From NCBI RefSeq assembly GCF_001723175.1, contig NC_064657.1:1550001-1614000 (forward strand): a stretch of 64,000 nt of DNA, in the 5' to 3' direction. Position numbers and translations under genes: made by a program. The notes beneath the pieces are model-generated. The model searched no databases and was not told where the DNA came from. It was given only the letters and a program-made list of their open reading frames with translations. Below are positions 38,963-50,720 of this stretch, piece after piece (position 1 is the stretch's first letter; each line of letters begins with the position of its first letter). The DNA is from Penicillium oxalicum (lineage: Eukaryota > Ascomycota > Eurotiomycetes > Eurotiales > Aspergillaceae).

Positions 38963-40595
38963 ATGGAGACAATCTGGCGGATGGTCCAAGGTACGTTAAA
39001 AGTATTTCGGTCTAAAGTTGTGATTGAAGAGGGTGTTGAGCTAACCCGTCAATTTGAATTTACCAGAGACCCAAGATTCGCTCTCCGATGAAGCACTGAT
39101 GCCCCTGAAATCGTACAAATATTCCAGCGTTGACAAGTCGTTCATCTCAAATTACATCCTAAAACATTATGTACGGATCTCGTCGGGTGGAAGCCATAAT
39201 GCTCCGAGAATTTGAAACTGACGCACCACATCGGTTTAGTGGAATGCCTTCGTTGAGCTGCTTCCCATGTGGATTGCTCCTAACATGGTAACCCTGCTCG
39301 GGTTCTTATTCATTGTGTTCAATGTCTTTCTCATTGAGATTTTCATGCCCGACATGATCGGTCCGGTTAGTTCTTCCTCCCGGAATTGCAACGGCAAGAA
39401 CCTCCTTTGACATTTGTCGTTGTTCAGGGACCTTGGTGGCTGTACTTCAGCTTCGCATTTGGAATGTGGATGTGAGTATTGACGTTCCTTCCGAGTTGCG
39501 CGATGTCATGACTGATCAGAAACAGGTATTCAACCTTGGACAATGTCGATGGTAAACAAGCGCGCCGAACGGGAACATCTAGCGGGCTGGGAGAATTATT
39601 TGAGTTCGTGCCAAGAGAACCCTATCCGCGGACGTGTGGCTAACGGATCCTCCAACAGCCACGGAATCGATTCGTTGAACTGTACATTGGCCAGTCTTTT
39701 GGAGACTGCAGCAATGGGCTTTGGTGCCTCAAAGCTGGGTGCATATACCGCGATTGTGCCCTGCCTGGCCATGTACTTTTCAACTTGGGAGACCTTTCAT
39801 ACGCATACTCTATACCTCGGCTACTTTAACGGGCCTACCGAAGGACTCATCATTGCCATCAGCATCATGCTTGCATCTGGTATCTGGGGCCCTGGGATTT
39901 GGGCGCGCCCAATCACCGAGTTCATCAACATCCCCCAACTCTTCGGCACCAACTCCATCAAAGACCTCTGGGTACCGATTCTTCTGGGTGGATTCTTCCT
40001 GGCCCATCTTCCAGGTTGTGTTCTCAATGTCTATGCCGCGCGTAAGAAGCATGGCTTGCCTTTCACCCCTCTTCTGAAGGAATGGATTCCTATGATCGTG
40101 TTCACCTTCTGCACATGCGCCTGGTTACTTTCACCATACTCTTGTCTTCTCACCGAGAACCACCTCGTCTTGTTCTGCTGGACGATCTCTTTCGTCTTTG
40201 GCCGAATGACCACCATGATTATTCTGGCTCACCTGCTCCGTCAGCCCTTTCCGTATTGGACTGTTCTGCAAGGTCCCCTCGTTTTCGGCGCCGTGTTGGC
40301 AAACCTCCCTCGCATTGGTATCCCTCTCAGCCACACTCTCGAGCTCTGGTATCTTCGTTTGTACTTTGTCTTCGCGTTGGTCGTCTACATGCATTGGGCC
40401 GTACTGGTGATCAACCGCATCACCACCTTCCTCGGCATCAACTGTCTCACCATTCGCAAGGACAAGTCCGTGGCCCGTGAGCGCGCCTACCGTGAATTCG
40501 GTGATTCAGGCCTACCTCTGGCCGGCAGCTCTCGCAGTTCGCGCAGCTCCCGACCTTCCTTCGACGTCGATGACGAAAATTTGAAGAGCCACTGA
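38963..40595 (+). CDS. ept1: ethanolamine/choline phosphotransferase
   Basis: Six exons: 38963-38990, 39067-39170, 39240-39365, 39428-39471, 39526-39603 and 39659-40595; 438 residues. The enzyme transfers phosphoethanolamine or phosphocholine from its CDP form to diacylglycerol in the endoplasmic reticulum, the last step of the Kennedy pathway. The CDP-alcohol phosphatidyltransferase motif DG(x)2AR(x)8G(x)3D(x)3D is complete at residues 109-131; the fifth intron splits the codon of Asp127 within it, so it is only seen after splicing. The remainder has about eight hydrophobic segments. The short Ser/Arg-rich tail after residue 400 is probably cytosolic. Intron phases all agree. I cannot tell from sequence whether CDP-ethanolamine, CDP-choline or both are used. 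Confidence 0.93.
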
Positions 40596-41161
40596 TTCCT
40601 GTTCTTGTTTTGGAAGCAAACATGGCGTCGTTTCTCCTGCTGGGAAATTTTGTGCCCCCTGCCATGGCCATTTCAGGCTTAACTCTGCAGAGGCGTTTAT
40701 TTAACTTCGCGTGCATATTATGGCCTTGTAATTATGACGAGATACGGCCCTCTCCGAAAACACCATTTTTTTTTATCTTTTTTGTGGGATCCGATTCAGA
40801 AACGTCTCATCCATTCATCATGTATTAATCACTTCATCGCTGGCAAGTTTATGATTCTCAAATGCATAGACTCTTCCAGCAGCACTCGAAAACAGAATAC
40901 CTTTTCCATTTTGCTCATGTTTTTACCGCACATGGAAACGCTTTACTTCTATCTTCGATCCGCCTTTCATCTTTATCTCGTACGATTTGGTCAATCGAAA
41001 CAGAAGCCACTGTCAAATTTCAAGCGGGCGTCGAAATAGTCACGGTACCCGCAAAAGCTTGACATCAAGCCTTCAACGAATAAATGGGAACAGCCGCGAC
41101 ATCTTATTACATGTACACGCTGCATATGACGCGGCGGCCCACATCCTCTCAAACCAGTACC
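40596..41161. other. convergent 3' flanks of the phosphotransferase and ABCC genes
   Basis: 566 bp, no supported gene; holds the 3' untranslated regions of two convergent genes. A poly-T run is present near 40767-40781. Confidence 0.6.
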
Positions 41162-44100
41162 TCACGTCGCGACCCTTCTCGCTCTGTAGAATGACGCAAA
41201 CTCAGACGGGGTGGACAGAAGCTCAGCGGGCGATGCATATTCCATCAAGCGGCCCTTCTTCATCAGCGCGACTCGATCATAGCGATCGACATAGCGAAGT
41301 CGATGAATGACCGATATGACCGTTTGAGATTTGAACTCTCTATCTATGATGGCTTGCATAGTAGCTTCGGTTTCGCCGTCGACGCTAGACACATAGATAG
41401 GAGATGGAGTTAGTGTACTGCGAAAAAGCGATCCGTCATATATTCACTCTGTTCTTAAAAACTTACCTGCTCATAGCCTCATCGAGGATCAGAATGGGGC
41501 TTTTCATCACTAATGCTCGGGCCAAAGCAAGTAGTTGTCGTTCGCCCATGGACCAGTCAGATATCAAGAGGGGCTGGTCCAGCTCAGTACCCCTGGTACA
41601 ATCTTCGCTGACTTTCTTCCACAGGCCCACGGCCTCCAAAGCCCGGATCAGCGTCGAGTCAGGGGCATGCTGGCCTTCAGTAGCTTCGCGGTCAAGGTTG
41701 AAACGTAGAGTACCCGGCATGAAGAAAGGTTCTTGGGATACCACGTTAAAACGAGAGCGAACGACATTGCAGGGTATTGTAGAGAGGTCGATGCCATCGA
41801 GAATGATGCGCCCCTCTTGCAATTCGATCATCTGCAGTAGTCCGAGGATAAAGGATGTTTTGCCACTACCGGAGGGGCCGCAGACGGCAATCTTTTGTCC
41901 AGACTCGATGGTCACAGACAAGTTGTCCAAAGCCGGCGGAAATTCGGGTCTGCACAGGAGCAAATATGTGTTAGAAAGTTGTCTGGCAAAAACATCAAGA
42001 CGCGTGAGGGATTAAAGACTTGCCCATAAGAGGCGACGACGCGGTCAAAGCACAAGTTCCCCTGGCTCGGCCAGTTGGGTGAAACAGTTGCCAAGTTCCT
42101 TTCCTCCCTTTCTTCTGAAGGCGTGGTGTCGACAAAGTCCTGGATACGGGCGACCGCTCCAATGGATGTTTCCATCATGGTCCAGAACCGAATCAGTAAC
42201 ATGAGGTCTTGATTGAAGACTAAGATCAAATTGAGAGCGACACCGACACTGCTTGCGCTAAACTTCCCTCGGAGAGAGACAATCAGGGACACAAGGACCA
42301 CCGCCAGAGCCATGACAATACAATCTAGAACCAGCTGCAGCCATTGCTGGATGCAGTAGAGCATGTAGAACGGCTTCTGTGATTGGTTCAGAAGATTTTC
42401 GAGGCGAGCTTGAAATGGACCTTGCCACTTCATTGCACGAATCACTTTTATGCCATGCATAGTCTCCACAAAGTGCGTGAACAAAGGTGACTTTGCCTCT
42501 ATATCCAGCAATCGGACTTGGCGAGAGGTACGCAAATAGTAGCTCTGTACTAGATACAGAACCACCACTAGCACAGGGACTGCGGCAGTAAGATATTTTC
42601 CCAAGACACTGAGCAATATCAACTGAACGACACATTCACCAAAGGCTATTGTATTGTCAGATCTGTCTGCAGACTCTAGGGTTGGGGTAGGACATGACAG
42701 AACTGACAGGCAAGGACATTGAGTGCTTCCAATGGGAGGTCCATGTCAATGAGCTCCAGGTCTTGACTGAATCTGCGAAAGAATTAGAAAAATTTGCATA
42801 ATTATTGCCCTGAATTACGGTGACTCAAACCGATTTGTAGTATATCCTGCGTCAGTCCGCTGGAAAAAGCTGAATGGGGCACTGAGTAGGACATTCTCGT
42901 CAGTCGCGCTTCCAACAAAAGCCATATCAGGACATGATGAATACATGCCCGAGAGTCGTTTTTAGTAGTTGACAGTGCATGTTCCGGCCAGTGTTGCTGA
43001 TTATCGGCACGAATACCGCCCTGTGACCATAATCTCAACTTGTTAGTCTTCAAAAAGATCGGTTCAATTACCAGCCTTTCTTGCCTTGCGGGGACCACTA
43101 ACCAACAAGTATACATGAGACTGGTCGTGGCAATTCCAACAAGTAAAGCATAAACACCTATGTATTTTGCAGGCTTTTGGTTTGGATTACTTTGATTGGC
43201 ATTTGACCAATCTTGCAGCCAAATCGCTACAGGAAGACGTTAGGTCCGTCTCGGCAGCCAAAAGCGTTATTGCCACTCACCTGTGAACCGTTCAGAGAAA
43301 CAGAAAATCAAGGTGATCACTATGACTGAGGACACGAGAATTCGTCCGGCGGAGCGAATGTAGAAAGTGTATACCGACCATTTCCCGTCTCGACGATCCA
43401 GATCTGCTTCCAACACTGCTTCTTCGACGGTGATTGGAGGTTGGTCCCGCGGGACAACGGTTGTTCCTGTCTCGGGGGCCATGGTTTCGCTTTCAAGGAA
43501 GTTTTCTTCCTCGTCTTCAATTTCATCCTGTGTCAAGTCAAGGTGCAGGTCTTCGTATGATGCTGATTTTGATACAGTTCCGTTGTCAAGGACCAAGATC
43601 GTGTTGGCATGTGGTAGTAGGTGATGATTGTGTGTGGTGAAAATGACGGTTCTACCTGACTCTCGAAAGTGTCCTCCATTTGCCAATAGTCGACTTGTGA
43701 TGGCTACCACAGTCTTGTTGTCGAGGCTACTAAAGACATCATCGAGGAGAATGGTCGGAGCTCGCGAATAGACCGCTCGGGCGAGAGACTGGAGAAGGTC
43801 AGCTGGATAGTTATTTTTCAGTAGACATAACGGAGACATACAATTCGCTGCTTTTGACCACCGCTCAACGAGATTCCAGAGCTTCCACAACGGGAAAGGT
43901 CGCCACCAGCAATCGTCTCCAAATCTTGGTCCAAGGCACATGCCCAGGTGACGAAGTTGTACCACTTGGGATCATAGGCTGCAGGTCCAATAATGTTTTG
44001 ACGGATGGTGTCATTCATAATCCAGGGAACCTGTGGGCAATACGCAATAGAAGTCGATGCAAATGCGGACATGGAGCCATTCCTTAGAGTGGTCTCCCCG

Positions 44101-46353
44101 AGGGCACTCTCCAGAAGCGTGCTCTTCCCAGAACCCACTGGTCCAACTACCGCAATGATTTCTCTCTTTTTAAAAGCAATATTAAGGCCATGAAGAACAC
44201 GAGGACCATCTGCAGTCCATGAGAAAGCAGCGTTGTGAAATTCCAGCACGACGCCTGGGGGTGTGGCGGAGGGCGGCCGCGACAGGAGTTCCAGGTCGTC
44301 TCCCATAGTCAATGGTGTGCGAGGCTCCATCATGGAGGCTTTGCAACAATAATCCTCAATGCGCCGAAAAGAAGCCAAGGACTCCCACAATGGTGGGAGG
44401 GTTTGGATGAAGGTGAGGAGAGGATCGGTCATCAAGGAGATCAGCGAGAGGGATGTAAACATGCGATTAGCAAGCAGAGATTGGTTGCCCCGCACGGATT
44501 GAATGATTGCGTATACAGCAAAGGTCGCAAAAGGCGCCAAGGTCGTGGGAACATTCGCTGATGAGTTAATTTATTAGCCTTCTTGCCTTGCGGTGAACAG
44601 GGCCCAGCTTTTCCCGACACATACATAAAACAGCTTGGATGATCAACAAGCCGCGAAACCTTTTAGACACCCGCAGCTCCACATATCGCAGTTCGGTGAT
44701 GCAGGATAGGAGTTTGTCGGTAAGGCTCAAAGCCTTGACGGACTTCATATCATGCAGCATGCTCGAGGTAATGGCCAAACGAGCTTGCACACGCTCGATC
44801 CAGTTTTTCTGCGCCGTGCGAGATTTGTGAGAGACGGGAATAGTTGCAATCACCGAAACTGTTTTATTGGGTTAGACAATTGTATCTGGGCCGCCATAGT
44901 ACAGAGAGAGAGAGACAGAAAAAAAAACACACCGACTGAAATGACGGCCGGGATCAATGATGCGATCCCCAGCTGTCGCGCGAGAAGGAAGACTGCAACC
45001 GCCACATCAACCGGAGCCGCCCATGCTTCATGAATGCTGCGAAGTTTTTTCACGATACGTTCCACATCGGTACCCATGAGCGTGATGGATGATTCTGACT
45101 TGAATTCACTCGCTTCCATTCTAGTTGTCTGTCGGTAAATTAGCGAAATCAATCCCGCGCGGACGGTAGTGTTGAAGCGCAAGGCCTGGCGCCAGTACAT
45201 AGCTGTTGCCAAGGCCATTCCGAGGTAAGTCAGAACAAAAGCTCCCACTAGGGACGGTCCATAATACTTTCTGTCCGATGTCTGTACATCGGACAAGAAC
45301 CCAATAGTGGCCGAGATGAGAAATGGCTGGCAGAACTTGCAGGCCGTGAGGCATAGTCGAGGCACAACGGCGCTCAAAAATGGCCATAAATAGGCACGGA
45401 ACACCACGCGGACCAACTTGGCCTTTTGGATTTGTTGATCTTGAAAGCAAATTGCACATCAGCCACGCGGGTTCTCCTCACATCCTCATCAGCAAGCCGT
45501 TCAAGGACCTGCGTTGACTTACTCTTGGACCACGTCTCTAGCAGCCGGTCTTCCGCCGACCCGCCCTGCAAGTCTCGGTCGACTTCTGGCATGTCATGAA
45601 GGGCGAGTATTGACGAAAATCCACTCTGGAAGAGTGGAAGCATCCATATGAAAAAGCTGCGGGCCCAGAAGCTGGATGTGTACTCTTTGCTGGCTTGTTT
45701 ATAGGCCGAAACCACGCTACGTCTTTTGTTGATTGACTCGAGACCCAGGACCACTGACGTAGCAACAGCAACCAAGGTCCATACGATTGCTTGAGTTTCG
45801 ACAGCTGGAGAGAGCGTCCACAGCGTACGAGCGCGGGGGAGTGCTAAGATACTCGCGGCAAAGAAGTAGAGAACCATTATGTCCGACGGGCGGACGGAGC
45901 GCTGGTCTTCCAGCCATGAAAGCGAGGTGGCTACGGCCACGGCCAGTATTTGAAGAACACTAGCTGCTAGAGATGCATTGGTATGGAGGATTGGGGCCTG
46001 GATCTGAAATGCAAGATAGATTGTCTGAAGTGCGAACAAAGCGGTGAGAAAGCTCTGAGCGATCCAGTGTGGTCAGCAGACTGATTGTCCAGAACTCCTA
46101 GCACAGGATTCAGTGGTTGATTGCGTTTGCGCACCAGCTTGTAAGTCGCGAGTCTATGCGAATTGATTTTAACTGGACTGCGGATCAGTGCTGGAAGACG
46201 AAATAGGGCCAGCAGGAGGAATGTCCCAGCCGGTACGGCTGTGAGGATGGCATCTTCGAAGAGAAGGGTAAAATCAAAAGGACGACACGCTTCAAGGACA
46301 CGCGGGCCGAAGATGTTGTCACTGCCTTGGGGACAATTCATGACAGATTCCAT
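41162..46353 (-). CDS. ABCC-type (MRP) ABC transporter, 13 exons
   Basis: Exons on the minus strand: 46353-46135, 46054-45523, 45439-44933, 44858-44625, 44557-43842, 43788-43281, 43226-43103, 43020-42949, 42881-42831, 42772-42708, 42645-42024, 41949-41467 and 41384-41162. Phases agree throughout and give 1451 residues, usual for full-length fungal ABCC proteins. The order is an N-terminal membrane segment, TMD1, NBD1, TMD2, NBD2. NBD1 has Walker A GPVGSGKST (about 636-644), signature LSGGQKQR and Walker B LLDDVFSSLD. NBD2 has Walker A GPSGSGKTS (about 1241-1249), a variant signature WSMGERQ and Walker B LILDEAMSSVD. The family exports conjugates, metabolites or drugs across the vacuolar or plasma membrane; the substrate is unknown. 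Introns 8 (42882-42948) and 11 (41950-42023) appear to be GC-AG. Intron 2 (45440-45522) is the least certain boundary. Confidence 0.9.
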
Positions 46354-48429
46354 AGACAAAAATTCTCCTGGAAGAGCTCACCTGGGAACTTGAAGAGGAG
46401 AGGATTCAACAAAAGTTCACCAGGCGTTGATGACGACCTACTCTCTTGACTCCTCTGTGTCAGCCTCACCATACTCCACACCCCCGACGGAGCTCCGATT
46501 GAGGCTCCTCCATTTACGACCCGGTGGGCGGCGGGTATCCCGTCAGATGGCGGGGAGGGGGGGCTTATCGTGGCTTTCATATTTGGGTCTGATTCATTCC
46601 TGAGCAAGAGGCCCAAGTCTACAGACCCATGTCCAGGAACCCATGTCCAGAGGCCAATGCTTATCTTGCCCAAACTGGGCACCGACGGATGAACGCGACA
46701 GATTTGCCTCTGAGAGGCTGAGTTCCGCTGTCAGGTCAACTTGCATGTTTGCAGCTACTTGGCTGCCTTGAGTTGAAGAGTCGAGGACTTGGCTGCGACA
46801 ATCTTTGATTGGCGCTGCGGTGGATGCGAGCTGGCGTGAATCCCCACTGGCCGTCACCCTCTCTGGGTCACATGATTGGGATTCACCCGGGTCGTTTGAC
46901 GGGTTGGCATGAGGCTCCGCTTTGGCCCACCGTGCACTTGCTTGCCATACATGCTGTGGGTGTTCTGCGCGTCTGTGGAGTGGCATCAGGAGAACCGCGG
47001 AGAGATTTTTGCAGATGTCTTTGAAATATGATCAGAGAGTGCGGTCGCTTATAAGATCTCGCTGGATTGGATGGTTTTGGTGACGCGTGAGAGGTCCCTC
47101 CGGCTTTCACCTTGTCATCCTTCCTCATTGGAATACAATCATATGCGCCCTTGCCATCTATTTGGCATAGAACGGAGTCTTCTGGGTGTCTTTTCATGAT
47201 GAATTTGGAGATTACTAGGAGACAAAGTTGTGCGCAACTTACGCAAGTCATCTAGCACTATATTTTGAGCAAACAAACATAATCTCTCCAAGGTTCCAAG
47301 CACGCAAACATTTATGTATCGGATGTATGTGTCAGAGGAGAGAATTGCTCTGGTGGAGGAAGGACAATGACTGAGATTCCATATCTAACAGTGTTTCCAT
47401 CAACTTCCCACGGATTAGGAAGTGATGCTCGATACCAACAGCAGAGCGTCTACGTGTAGCTAGAATCAACAGGAGAAGCCCGATTTCACTGCTAGAAGTT
47501 GGCTAGACATGATGGGAGAAAAGTGATGTCTGATTAGCACAATGGCTTTATGAATTGAGACCGACTCTTGGTAAAACTGCAGAAAATGCACATATCAATA
47601 GCGAGGGTCTTATCTTAACTGTATAAATTCTGAACGTCCTACACCGCTACCACAAAGCTTCTTAACTAATTTGACTGGGGGGATAGCATTATCCATTATT
47701 TTGATGGGGAGTCAATGCTCACACATACGACCACAGGGTGTAAAGAACTGGTCTTTCTGTGCGTTTAGCCGTACTTGGACCACGCTAGGTATATGAGCGT
47801 GCTCAATTTCCTATTATGTAAGAGCCAAAACTTGGAGCTAAGTAATGTTCAAAAGGAAGACTAAAAAGTTGCTCTGACAGAGAAGCTTTCACATTTTTGC
47901 ACACACACCGTGGCCCTATTTGAGATACAAACCCAAACAAGAAGAGCAAGAACTTGCCCCAGTGAGCAAGTGAGTGAGGGAGATCATCTAAGCAGAGATA
48001 TAGATGTAACTACTGCTCCCCTAGCTCAACATTACGCGGCCAAAAGTGCAAGCACAAGTACTTTATTCTCTTGATACAGCACAGGCAGTATCTTCCATCC
48101 GCCTTACTGTGGTTAAAATAATAGAATACACACATGACTATATGCATGTGAGTGGTATGCTGTCGTAGTCCCTTCCAATCTTCCAAGGGATGACGATTCT
48201 CTAATCCTGTCTTGCCCCTCAATCCTCTTCCCTAGTGAAATTCCTCGTTCACCTAACAGGCCTTCAGAAATGAGAGATTCTGACTTTTTGACGGCAGAGT
48301 GTCGACTTTGTCCGGTTAGCTAAAGGGATCGGTCTGGATCGTAATATCATGCTAATATAAAATCAGACACTCAAACTTGGCGACCAGACTATTACTATAA
48401 TAGACAATTAGCAGCTATAGAAAGAGCGA
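46354..48429. other. gene-free stretch upstream of the ABCC gene
   Basis: About 2.1 kb with no supported gene. The first 800 bp has ordinary composition and must include the ABCC promoter. From about 47.2 kb on the sequence becomes visibly richer in A and T and in stop codons in all frames, suggesting decayed DNA next to the pseudogene that follows. Confidence 0.5.
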
Positions 48430-48431
48430 AC

Positions 48432-49066
48432 GTGTACCGACTGAAAATTGAACCCATCAACGGTCTCTCGTCAACAGTCATTGTCAGGCCAAAAAAAAGA
48501 AGGATGGTCGGAGGAGTTCGGAAGGGAGAAGGAAGTCTAAAGCAGATTCAAAGACTTCCAAGGAGTGATGGATACCCTAATTCTTGGGCCAAGGATACTT
48601 TAGTGGAGTCCGTGCCCTGATCTTGCCGGAGGTTGTCAAGACTACTCTCTATGATCTCTCTCGTGGCGAGAGAACTGTCAACAAGGAAGACATAAATGTC
48701 AAAACCATGGAGGTGTTTCACTCGCTAATTGCTTGCGGGGCTGTATATTGGGATCGGAGGCTGAAAACCTTCATTTACTGCGAAGCAGATGAATCTGACT
48801 CGGGCAAGGTCATGGTTGTCGATCTTGAGCCAGTCGAGCTTCCGACCTCATTCCTCGGCTGGAAACCGGGTGTGAATCGTGAAGGCGCCCGAGCATTGAT
48901 GGAAGATTTCAGTAGTTTGAGTGATCGATATCACAAACAGGTCTCCTCCCGCTTTGGCTTTCCCGAGGCCCTGACCTCAATAGTGGTGAGGAGCAAATTG
49001 AGCTCAGAACAATTCTTGAGACAAACCACGCCGTGGCTTGATCAAAGAGATCGAGGGACATGGTAG
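48432..49066 (+). pseudogene. decayed protein-kinase-like gene fragment
   Basis: Two neighbouring frames together resemble the fungal kinase-like hypothetical proteins that have a lead segment ending LQG, then a GQGYF segment and a kinase-style catalytic loop. The first part reads EEFGREKEV, a TAA stop (48538-48540), then SRFKDFQGVMDTL. The frame changes around 48571-48586 to GQGYFSGVRALILPEVV and stays open to a TAG at 49064. This second part has an altered catalytic-loop-like WDRRLKTFIY and a metal-site-like VMVVDLE. An internal stop, a frame change, no good start codon and a lost loop residue argue that it no longer makes a kinase. A short surviving frame from the Met at about 48710 remains possible. 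Confidence 0.45.
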
Positions 49067-49568
49067 GCTTTGGAGGGCCAAGTTTGAACTGGATACTCGT
49101 TTCTATTTCATTTTGGCTGGATCACCGAGGGGAATTGACGTACTTTTCAGGGAATAGAGATGTCAAATTGATACAGAATTTCCAACAGGTCGAGTCACTG
49201 CTATCACTACCTGGTTTGTGAGAACGTTGCTACATCCAATACAGCTCCGTCCCGTACTACCAAGTGAAGAGACCTAAGGCAGAGCCGATAACAGGCCTTA
49301 GACAACAACCACGGAGACCAGGCAAATGAGTGAGTGGATATAGGGAGAAGAAGAATGAACACCTCTTTCAAGACTCTAACTCGACCTAGATCACTAGATG
49401 GCAGGCGTCCAGGAAGGAGGCACAGCCCCCATCACTTCCCAGTGACACCAGATATATACCACCGTAGGTTGCCCCCTATTTTTAGACCAGCATAGAAAAG
49501 TAAGCATAAGATCAAAAGTCCACAGCGCGAGCGTGGTTAATACCGCCCAGCTAGGTATACTCTGCTCA

Positions 49569-49658
49569 TGCACTGGGCCAGAACCAGAGCCAGTGCAGTG
49601 CGACAAGGGCGAGTGAGATGGGTGAGACTCACTCGCTCTTACTAGGGGATTCTCACCC
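49569..49658. repeat. cluster of three inverted repeats
   Basis: Three stem-forming pairs lie in 90 bp: TGCACTGG (49569-49576) with CCAGTGCA (49590-49597); AAGGGCGAGTGAG (49605-49617) with CTCACTCGCTCTT (49628-49640), 13 pairs including two G-U in RNA, loop of 10; and GGGTGAGA (49620-49627) with TCTCACCC (49651-49658). The third uses the loop of the second, so the last two cannot form together fully. No function is known; they could be a relic of a small inverted-repeat element. Confidence 0.7.
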
Positions 49659-50542
49659 GTTGCATAGCCTAATACACCTTATACCAATGCACTCCCCGTC
49701 GCGCGACAGGAGGCACTTTAACGTACTTTTAGCCGTGCTTAAGCCATACGCCGGTCAGTTGCTAATAGAAGGAGTATAGTGGATGACCACATGGGAAACT
49801 TGGCTGTATGTTTCGGGTGTTTTAATTTTCTTTTCGCTGTGCCCGGTTCATTCTAATGGTCTGGGTACCTAGTTCCACCCCTTGAGATTTGTTCATCTTG
49901 CAAATATACAGGTCTCAATTTGATATAATGCAAGAACATAGGGAAAAATGGAATAGATCCATACCTATTCGCCTTCGAGACCACCAAATTGACCTCCAGG
50001 AGATATTCAGAGGCACAATCTCTATCCCGACTAGATAGAACAGACCATCCATCAAAGCGGGTAGCGATCGGCCCCACCGTCCCAAAAAACCCCCAAAAAG
50101 GCTTGTGAAATGCTTAGCTCCAGACCCGAGCCGGGCATTGCGTCCTTGACCGGAGCTACGCCGGACGACCGGTGGTCCGGGGTGATTCTGACGACAGACG
50201 GGGATCTACGACGTGCGGAGGAGCAAAGATGATTGGTTGATGCATGCAATGGAGAGTCAGCCCGAGTTTCCATGGTGAGGGAGTTTCATTCTTGGGATGA
50301 TCGTCAGCCTCTTTGAGATTCGATTGGCGACGAGGGTCTCGGGGGCTGATGGATGGGCGCGTCTCTGTTGAAGGACCCGAGGTGGACGATTGAAAAGTGG
50401 CGGGGATCGGCGGCGGTTGCCTGCTTCAAATCGTTTTCGTCGTGAGCAGTCAACCAGCTGGAGGTTGCAGATTGGAGGTGCTACGGAGGTTTGGAAATGG
50501 TGGCTTTGGAGAGAGGGGTAAGGACGGTAGACCTCTGGAAGG

Positions 50543-50550
50543 TCTATATA
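50543..50550 (+). promoter_or_regulatory. TATA-like box of the GPI-protein gene
   Basis: TCTATATA lies 171 bp upstream of the start codon at 50721, a usable distance for a fungal core promoter with a leader of 100-140 nt. Confidence 0.5.
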
Positions 50551-50720
50551 TTGGCATCATATCTCTCCCGGGTGTCCGTGGGTGAGACTTTCTCTGTCCA
50601 CGGACCTGAATCAAATAGTACCAAACACCTAGTGACTTTCAACCCATTGATCTCCTCGGTGTATACTCTCACTTCAATCCTTGACGGCGTTATCATCAAC
50701 CTCACAACCTTTCAAACACC

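Larger units (their letters stand above)
49067..50720. other. gene-free stretch with hairpins, ending in the GPI-protein promoter
   Basis: No supported gene in 1.65 kb. A cluster of perfect or near-perfect inverted repeats occurs at 49569-49658, and a TATA-like box with an 8 bp hairpin lies near 50543-50605 in front of the gene at 50721. Confidence 0.5.

Noticed and set aside
41404..42015. 203-codon open frame on the plus strand
   Set aside because: Antisense to NBD2 of the ABCC transporter; crosses its introns and has no domain.
45440..45522. Frameshift in the ABCC gene
   Set aside because: First read as a missing base, but a canonical GTAAGT donor and an in-phase AG give an 83 nt intron that restores the frame, so an intron is preferred.
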